A DNA stretch of 34,936 nt from an uncultured Porphyromonadaceae bacterium (GTDB lineage: Bacteria > Bacteroidota > Bacteroidia > Bacteroidales > Muribaculaceae), in NCBI GenBank assembly GCA_900540205.1, contig UQER01000026.1, positions 1 to 34,936 of the forward strand. Direction: 5' to 3'. Positions within the stretch are counted from its first letter, which is position 1, and each line of letters starts with the position of its first letter. Both the position numbers and the translations under genes were made by a program. The notes under the pieces were generated by a model, which was given only the letters and a program-made list of their open reading frames with translations, was not told the origin of the DNA and ran no database searches. Below, piece by piece: positions 29,032 to 34,936 of the stretch.

Positions 29032-32000
29032 ATGAAACCGGTGGAACTCGAGTTTTTGATGAAAGACGGCGTGACGCCCGGCGTGGAAAAGGCCGGGCGT
29101 GCTGTCCGTGAGTTTACTGACAGCTCAAAGGAGGCGATGGCCGAGCTTAAGGCCAGCATCCAGGAGCAAAAAAAGGTAATTTCCGACCTTGAGGCTGAAA
29201 CGGTAAGGCTCGAAAAGGCATGGCACAATGCCGCGCCCGGTGACGCATGGTTCGCCGCCAAAAACAAACTGGAGGCCACACGGCAGCAGCTCGATGAAGA
29301 GAAAAGCACCCTCGAAGAGCTGACGGCACGTTATAATGAACTGGGAACGTCTGCCGAGACCAATAACAGTAAGGCCGAAAGTAGTGCCCGCAAGCATGAT
29401 TCCGTGCTCGTAAAACTGCTTGGGGGGCAAGAAAAGTATAACGAGATCATGTCGAAAATGCCACCGTCCCTCCAGGCGGCGGCTACCAACATAAACGGCA
29501 TGACCGGTGCGGCGCGGGCTTTTATCGCCACTCCGCTCGGCGCCATACTTGCAGCCATCGTGCTCGCATTGCAGGCCGTTTCCACATGGTTCACATCCTC
29601 AGCCGAGGGCGAGATGGAGTTTGCCCGTATGAGCGGTTATCTCGGCGGCATCCTCGATCAGCTTAAAGAGGTGGTTATGGCCGTGGGTAAAGCCATATTC
29701 CGGATGGTTACTGATTCAAAGCAGGCATTCAGTGATTTATGGGAGCACATCAAATCCCAATTTATCAACCGTCTGGAGGGTACTGCCGGAATTGTCACCA
29801 ATTTTGGCAAAGGCATCTGGCACGCCATTACAGGTGACTTCGACGCTGCCAAAACCGATTTTAGCCAGATGGGCAATGACATTCTCCGGGCAACGACCGG
29901 TGTGGACAACCTCGCCGGCAAGACAAAGGACTGGCTGCACAACACCCATGAGCTTGCAAAGGCCAATTCCGAGATTGCAGTCCAGGAGAAGCAGCTGCAC
30001 CGCGACCGCCGCCAGTGGAGCGTCGAGGAGCAGAAAATGGACAACGAGATATCCGAACTGCGCCTCAAGGCCCAGCGCGGTGATGCCGATGCCAACAAAA
30101 AGGCCCAGGAACTTATCAAGGAGAAATACAACCGCAATATCGAATACCAGCAGAGGGAACTCGACCTTATCCGGCAAAAGAACAGCCTTACCACCAATTC
30201 CGATGCCGACTATGACAAGGAGGCCGAGGCCCAGCGCAAACTGCTCGCCCTTGAAAAGGAGCGCAACACTGAGCTGAGCTTTTTTAACCGCAAGGACTTT
30301 TCGTTGGGTAACAAGGCTGCCACACTGGCTGAGCGTCAGCTGACGGCAGAAACCAAACTGCATCAAGAACTGCTCGAGCTGCAGCGCCGCAATGATGCCG
30401 AGGAGATCGCCATCATGGACGAAGGGACAGTCAAAAAGCTCCGGCAGATTGACAATGACTACACCAAACGGAAAAACGAGATTGCCAAGCTCGAGGCCTC
30501 ATGGCGTAAGGACAATAAGACTGCCGGACATGGCGAATCTCTTACAACCGAACAGCAGGCTGCCCTGGAGGAGGCCGGACGTCTTAACGAGGAGCTGCGT
30601 TCAAAAGCGGTCGGTGAGGTATATGATGCCGAGTGGGCGGCCATGCGCGAAAATGTGGAGCGCTACGGCGACTACCAGGCCCAGAAACTTGCCATTGCGG
30701 AGGATTACGCGGAGAAAATCCGGAAGGCCCAGAACGAAGGTGAACGCCGCAGCCTGGGGAGAGAGAGGGATACGAAGCTGGCACAGGTGACGACGGCCGA
30801 GATGAAGGCCAACATAGAATGGGGCGTTGTGTTCGGGGAATTCGGCGGGATGTTCCGCGAGGTGATCGAGCCGGTGCTCGCGGAGGTGCGCGATTATGTG
30901 CAGACCGACGAGTTTAAGAATGCCGACCACGACAGCCAGCAGGCGCTGCTGGATGCGTTGCGGCAGATGGAAAATGCCGCCGGCGAGACAACTGCGGCAA
31001 GCTTCGGGCAGCTGGGGCGTGAGATTGATGCCTACCGTGCGAGCACGGATGAGCTGCGAGCCGCACAGGAACAATATAAAGAGGACTTCGGGATGCTGAC
31101 ACGTGCCCAGGAGGACTATAAGGCTGCCGTGCAGAGCGGCAACACGGTGCTTGCGGCCGCGGCGGAACTTACGCTCAATGCCGCCCAGGCACAGGCGGAT
31201 GCCTCGGCTGAGGAGGTGGCTGCGCGGAAAGAGGCTGCCGATGAGGCCAAACGCACGGTGACCCAGACGGCCACCACCCTTAAAGAGGGGATGGACGGTG
31301 TGCTGGGTGGCCTCCAGAAGATGGCATCCGGAAGCGCCAGCGGTGTGCTGACCGGTTTTACGGAGCTTGGTAAAGGTGCGGCAAAGCTCAACGGAAATAT
31401 CGGCAAGAGCTTCGGGGAATTTGCCAAGAAACTCGAGAACGCCCCTGTCGTGGGCTGGATTGCGGCGCTGCTGGATGTGTTCAAGGACGGGTTGTCGGAC
31501 TTCATGGTGTCGCTGATTGATGCCGTGACAGGGGCGGCCGCGAATATCCTGAGCGATGTGCTCAGCGGGGATTTTGCAGTTAACACTGCAAAGGCTCTTG
31601 TGGGCGGCGTGGGAAAGGTGCTTGACACGGTGACGTTCGGCTTGTTCCGGACGCATGGAAACGAGGCTGAGGTGGAGGCATCGCTGAACCGGTTGACGGA
31701 GGCCAACGGCAGACTGGAGGCCTCGATGGACAGTCTGCGCGAGACGATAAGCGCCGGCCGAGGCATGACATCGGTTGAGGCATACCGGGAGGCGCGCCAG
31801 AATCAGGAGCGCATCAACGCCAACTACATGGATATGATCCGGGCGCAGGCGGAATACCACAGCAGCAAGCACAGCTGGAACGCCACGCGCCGCGGGTTCA
31901 CGGCCGATGAGATCCGGCAGATTTCTGAGGTAATCGGGCATGCTTTCAGCGGCGATTTCTTCTCACTCAGCCCGGAGGATATGAAGGCGTTCCGTGACCA

Positions 32001-32715
32001 GCTGCCGAACCTGTGGCGCGACTTTTTTTATTCCGGCAGCTCCGACAACTATGCCGACCGGGTGCTTGAAAAGGTGGATGCCTACATAGCCCAGGCCGGT
32101 AAGCTCGGTGAGCTCCGGAGCCAGCTGACGGAGGCCATGACGGGTGTGACGTTCGACGGGATGTACAGCAACTTCCTGAGCAAACTCTCCGACATGGAGT
32201 ATGCCGCCGGCGACGCGGCTGAGGACATCTCGGAGATGTTCTACAAAGCTATGGTCTCCAATAAGATCGGCGAGCTCTATTTCGACGACCTGCAGGCGTG
32301 GTATGACAACTGGGGCGCGGCGATGGAGAAGGGCCTTAGCCCCGAGGACATCGAGAGGCTGCAGAAAGAGTACCAGGCCATAGTGGAGGGCGCCATCAAG
32401 ACGCGCGACGAACTGGCCGCCATGACCGGCTACAATCCGGACAACGGGGGCGGTGGCAGTGGCCAGAGCGGCCGGAGCGGCTCGTATGCCGCCTTGAGCC
32501 AGGACCAGGGTACCAAACTCGAAGGGCTTTTTGTGAGCGTGCAGGGGCATGTGATCAGCATCGACGGCTGGGTGGAGGATGTGGCCGCGAGGATGAGTGC
32601 CGCCGAGGGGTATCTGCGTGACATCGCCGAAAACACCAAAAACAGCGATGAAAAGCTCGGGAAGATCCTGGATCTTGTGGAGAAGATGGAAAGAGACGGT
32701 ATAAACTGGAATTGA
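29032..32715 (+). CDS. Tail tape measure protein
   Basis: The 1227-residue protein begins MKPVELEFLMKDGVTPGVEK. Long charged coiled coils (about 25-110, 290-450, 560-760) are broken by hydrophobic stretches (about 165-188, AAIVLALQAVSTW, and about 800-850 with GWIAALLDVFKDG), as in tape measures, which set tail length and may help DNA pass the membrane. Gly-Ser-rich spacing near 1140-1165 (GGGGSGQSGRSGS) precedes a helical C-terminus. No lysozyme or peptidase domain is obvious. It is the longest gene of the window and follows the chaperone genes. Confidence 0.92.
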   Translation: MKPVELEFLMKDGVTPGVEKAGRAVREFTDSSKEAMAELKASIQEQKKVISDLEAETVRLEKAWHNAAPGDAWFAAKNKLEATRQQLDEEKSTLEELTARYNELGTSAETNNSKAESSARKHDSVLVKLLGGQEKYNEIMSKMPPSLQAAATNINGMTGAARAFIATPLGAILAAIVLALQAVSTWFTSSAEGEMEFARMSGYLGGILDQLKEVVMAVGKAIFRMVTDSKQAFSDLWEHIKSQFINRLEGTAGIVTNFGKGIWHAITGDFDAAKTDFSQMGNDILRATTGVDNLAGKTKDWLHNTHELAKANSEIAVQEKQLHRDRRQWSVEEQKMDNEISELRLKAQRGDADANKKAQELIKEKYNRNIEYQQRELDLIRQKNSLTTNSDADYDKEAEAQRKLLALEKERNTELSFFNRKDFSLGNKAATLAERQLTAETKLHQELLELQRRNDAEEIAIMDEGTVKKLRQIDNDYTKRKNEIAKLEASWRKDNKTAGHGESLTTEQQAALEEAGRLNEELRSKAVGEVYDAEWAAMRENVERYGDYQAQKLAIAEDYAEKIRKAQNEGERRSLGRERDTKLAQVTTAEMKANIEWGVVFGEFGGMFREVIEPVLAEVRDYVQTDEFKNADHDSQQALLDALRQMENAAGETTAASFGQLGREIDAYRASTDELRAAQEQYKEDFGMLTRAQEDYKAAVQSGNTVLAAAAELTLNAAQAQADASAEEVAARKEAADEAKRTVTQTATTLKEGMDGVLGGLQKMASGSASGVLTGFTELGKGAAKLNGNIGKSFGEFAKKLENAPVVGWIAALLDVFKDGLSDFMVSLIDAVTGAAANILSDVLSGDFAVNTAKALVGGVGKVLDTVTFGLFRTHGNEAEVEASLNRLTEANGRLEASMDSLRETISAGRGMTSVEAYREARQNQERINANYMDMIRAQAEYHSSKHSWNATRRGFTADEIRQISEVIGHAFSGDFFSLSPEDMKAFRDQLPNLWRDFFYSGSSDNYADRVLEKVDAYIAQAGKLGELRSQLTEAMTGVTFDGMYSNFLSKLSDMEYAAGDAAEDISEMFYKAMVSNKIGELYFDDLQAWYDNWGAAMEKGLSPEDIERLQKEYQAIVEGAIKTRDELAAMTGYNPDNGGGGSGQSGRSGSYAALSQDQGTKLEGLFVSVQGHVISIDGWVEDVAARMSAAEGYLRDIAENTKNSDEKLGKILDLVEKMERDGINWN

Positions 32716-32724
32716 CATACAGAC

Positions 32725-33192
32725 ATGGGAAAGAGTGCGCTTGAAGGGCTTTTGCTGATAAACGGCAAGGACGTATGGACAGAGTACGGTGTATTCCTGG
32801 CTGAGGAGAAAGAGGGGGACCGGCAGAATCAGACGTCGCTGATGACGCCATCCAAGGTTAAGGGGCACGTGGGGGTTGACCTGCGTGACCTCCCCGGGGT
32901 GAAATACTCGGAGAAACTGCAGGTGTGCAACACCGAGCGTGACGTTACGCTGCTGTTTGCCCTTATGGCTCCTGGCCGCGATGAATGGCTGCGGCGTTAC
33001 CGCGCCTTTATAAAGATGCTCAAGGAGGGCACTGACGGCTGGCTGACAGTTAAGGTGCCGACGCTGGGGCTGGAGATGCGGATGTTTTATGTGGACAGCG
33101 GCAACTATAAGCCCCTTACAAGCCTTTGGCAGACGGGGATGCAGGTTAGCAGTTTCCGTGTGATACTACGCGAGCCGAAGCCTGCGCTGTAA
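32725..33192 (+). CDS. Distal-tail-like protein
   Basis: The 155-residue protein starts MGKSALEGLLLINGKDVWTE nine bases after the tape measure stop. The N-terminal strands, followed by VKYSEKLQVCNTERDVTLLFAL, a helix with RYRAFIKMLKEG and the strands MRMFYVDSGNY, resemble Dit-like proteins that form the hub at the tail tip. Its place between tape measure and tail-associated protein supports this. The family identity is not certain. Confidence 0.65.
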   Translation: MGKSALEGLLLINGKDVWTEYGVFLAEEKEGDRQNQTSLMTPSKVKGHVGVDLRDLPGVKYSEKLQVCNTERDVTLLFALMAPGRDEWLRRYRAFIKMLKEGTDGWLTVKVPTLGLEMRMFYVDSGNYKPLTSLWQTGMQVSSFRVILREPKPAL

Positions 33193-33243
33193 TGGCCATT
33201 GAAGAGTGTTTGAACATGATTTAAACTGTGATTAAATAGTGTA

Positions 33244-34936
33244 ATGGGACTAAAGATATATGACCGGAACGGCGGGCTGCGTATTGAGGTGCAGCCGTCG
33301 GATTCGTCGAGCCAGACGGCGGAGCTGCAGGGGGACGATGTGCTGTCGATGTCGTTCACGCATCACGGGTATGCGGGGCTTGAGGTTGACGATTACGTTG
33401 ACTTCGGGGGTGTGCGCTACCGCATGACGGAGCGCTACCGGCCGAAACAGAAGTCGGCGATGGAATGGGAATACAGCATAAAGCTGTATGGCCCGGAAAG
33501 CCTGCTGCGCGATGTGCTCGTCATCAAGAATTTCGAGGGGGAGCAGGAGGCTGAGTTCACGCTGACGGCACCACCGGCGGAACATGTGGCCCTCGTTGTC
33601 AGTGCGCTCAACGGTGGCAGTGGCGGCGAATGGAAACGCGGCACTGTGACCGGAACGGAAAATATCACCATAGACTATTTCGGCAAGTATTGCGACGAGG
33701 CCCTGCGTGAGATAGCCGAGAAGGCCGGGACGGAATACTGGACCGACGGCACCACGGTTAACGTGTGCCGGTGCGAGCACGGCGAGCCGCTTACCCTCGG
33801 GCTTGCCGACGGCCTGACCCGTATAGAGCCGGCGACGGCGGGGAATGTCAAGTTCTATACGCGCCTGTTCCCGATGGGGAGCACGCGCAACATCGATGCC
33901 GAGAGTTACGGCCACCGGAGGCTGCAGCTGCCGGACGGGGCGAAGTATGTGGAGATCAATGCAGACCGCTACCGCCGCAAGGACCACTACGAGGAGGCTG
34001 CATTTGCCGGAATCTATCCGCGCTACACGGGTACTGTGAGCTCCGTGCGCAGCGAGACCCGCAAGGGTGCGGACGGGGAGGATTTCACTGTGTACTATTT
34101 CAAGGACGATGCGCTGCCGTTCAACCCCGACGATTATTTGATGGCCGGGAAGGTGATGCGCATCTCGTTTCAGGAGGGGAGCGATCTGGGTGGCCTGGGT
34201 GATGAGGACAACGGTACATATTATTTTGAGACGAACTGGCACGCCGACACCGGCGAGTTTGAGCTTATAACCATCTGGCCATACAAGGACAGCGCGACGC
34301 AGCTGCCGGGTGGCGTGCTGGTGCCTAAGGCGGGTGACAAATATATCCCATGGAACATCCGCATGCCTCAGGAGTATTACACTTTGGCGGAGGCGGAGTT
34401 TGCCGCGGCCGTGCAAAAGTACAATGCCGACCATGATGTGGACCTGACGGTGTTCAAGGCACAGACCGACCATGTGTGGGTGGAGGATAACGCCGCCGAC
34501 CTGTTTGTGGGCCGGAGGGTCCGGCTGGTAAGCGACCGTTATTTCCCGGCGACAGGCTACCGAGACAGCCGCATAACCAAGATCAGCCGCAAAATCAACC
34601 TGCCGGCACAGATGGAGGTGGAGATCGGTGATGCGCTGGGCCGCTCCTCCAAGACAAAAATTACCGATGACATACGGGACGCACGCGACTATGCACGCTC
34701 CATCGGCAACTCCGTGTCGTTGCCCGACATTATCCGGACGGGCGACACTACACGCCCCACTGACAACAATCTGATGTCGGCGCTGCGGATTATTAAAGAT
34801 TTCCTGTGCAAATACAAGGACGACCGGACGGCGCACAAGCTGGCCACCGACAAGGCTTTCGAGGTGGGTGAGTTTCTGGCCGGAGTGAGCGGGGGATTTT
34901 TCGGGATCGACCAAAACGGGGATTCTTACCTGGAGG
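33244..34936 (+). CDS. Tail-associated (Tal/baseplate hub-like) protein, 3' end outside window
   Basis: The frame is open from the ATG at 33244 to the window end (564 codons, incomplete). It begins MGLKIYDRNGGLRIEVQPS, has beta-rich segments (VLSMSFTHHGYAGLEVDDYV, WEYSIKLYGPESLLRDV) and later TGYRDSRITKISRKINL and a helical region near the end. The layout resembles the gp27/Tal-like hub followed by a fibre or peptidase part. The last 40 residues (GGFFGIDQNGDSYLE) look like the start of a beta-helical or fibre section. A long open frame on the opposite strand is its shadow. Positions 33193-33243 between genes show nothing. Confidence 0.8.
   Translation, partial: MGLKIYDRNGGLRIEVQPSDSSSQTAELQGDDVLSMSFTHHGYAGLEVDDYVDFGGVRYRMTERYRPKQKSAMEWEYSIKLYGPESLLRDVLVIKNFEGEQEAEFTLTAPPAEHVALVVSALNGGSGGEWKRGTVTGTENITIDYFGKYCDEALREIAEKAGTEYWTDGTTVNVCRCEHGEPLTLGLADGLTRIEPATAGNVKFYTRLFPMGSTRNIDAESYGHRRLQLPDGAKYVEINADRYRRKDHYEEAAFAGIYPRYTGTVSSVRSETRKGADGEDFTVYYFKDDALPFNPDDYLMAGKVMRISFQEGSDLGGLGDEDNGTYYFETNWHADTGEFELITIWPYKDSATQLPGGVLVPKAGDKYIPWNIRMPQEYYTLAEAEFAAAVQKYNADHDVDLTVFKAQTDHVWVEDNAADLFVGRRVRLVSDRYFPATGYRDSRITKISRKINLPAQMEVEIGDALGRSSKTKITDDIRDARDYARSIGNSVSLPDIIRTGDTTRPTDNNLMSALRIIKDFLCKYKDDRTAHKLATDKAFEVGEFLAGVSGGFFGIDQNGDSYLE

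Noticed and set aside
33250..34914. Long open frame (about 554 codons) on the minus strand opposite the last tail gene
   Set aside because: It mirrors a high-GC coding gene whose plus-strand protein has a clear tail-protein pattern; the minus product has low-complexity His/Arg/Val-rich composition typical of a shadow frame.
3901..34936. Diversity-generating retroelement, as found in some Bacteroides Mu-like phages
   Set aside because: No reverse transcriptase gene or template/variable repeat pair is visible in the window; such a cassette could lie beyond the right edge.

Overview
The window joins a short piece of Bacteroidales chromosome to about 31 kb of a Mu-like transposable prophage that runs off the right edge. 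A Bacteroidales host (Muribaculaceae-like is an inference) is suggested by promoters of the TTG / TAnnTTTG type, A-rich start regions with few strong Shine-Dalgarno sites, a TolC gene divergent from a response regulator-histidine kinase pair, and a BACON-type domain on the capsid protein.

Positions 1-3900 are host or flanking DNA. A TolC-family gene (minus strand) loses its 3' end at about 530-545, where it meets a 5'-truncated foreign gene and the start of another; this is a rearrangement or an assembly join. Divergent from tolC are a short response regulator (receiver plus Fis helix-turn-helix, no AAA+ domain) and its histidine kinase, followed by a convergent Crp/Fnr regulator. A candidate left prophage end begins at about 3901, some 13 bp upstream of the crp start codon.

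Positions 3901-7960 form the lysogeny and early control region: candidate transposase-binding repeats, a small gene (4582-4806) with its own promoter and an operator-like palindrome, five direct repeats, an S24 (LexA/CI-type) repressor, a divergent promoter region with several palindromes, small early genes, and a 235-nt structured RNA candidate whose last 125 nt end in a tRNA-like acceptor/T arm. Positions 7966-12134 hold the transposition module: a stand-alone paralogue of the transposase N-terminal DNA-binding region, the full DDE-type transposase, a MuB-like AAA ATPase and a second RecA-like P-loop ATPase. Positions 12136-15850 carry small early/middle genes (GemA-like, DUF3164, a Mor-like small HTH protein and several unknowns).

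Positions 15837-16876 hold two morphogenesis genes. They are followed by a candidate noncoding RNA or leader with its own promoter and terminator, immediately upstream of a BRO-type antirepressor. Positions 18285-23828, on the minus strand, hold a head/packaging module read as small terminase, large terminase, a small protein, gp36-like, portal and a MuF head protein with a C-terminal nuclease-toxin-like domain. From 24037 the plus strand resumes: prohead protease/scaffold, major capsid protein with a BACON-like tail, amidase, overlapping spanin-like genes, tail tube, tail assembly chaperones with a -1 frameshift site, tape measure, a distal tail protein and a partial tail-associated protein. 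No tail sheath gene is seen, so a siphovirus-type tail is likely.

The points most worth following are the truncated transposase paralogue, the structured RNA ahead of the antirepressor, the tRNA-like early RNA, the MuF-nuclease fusion without an evident immunity gene, and the capsid-BACON fusion. All functional calls rest on reading the sequence and on family knowledge; no searches were run.
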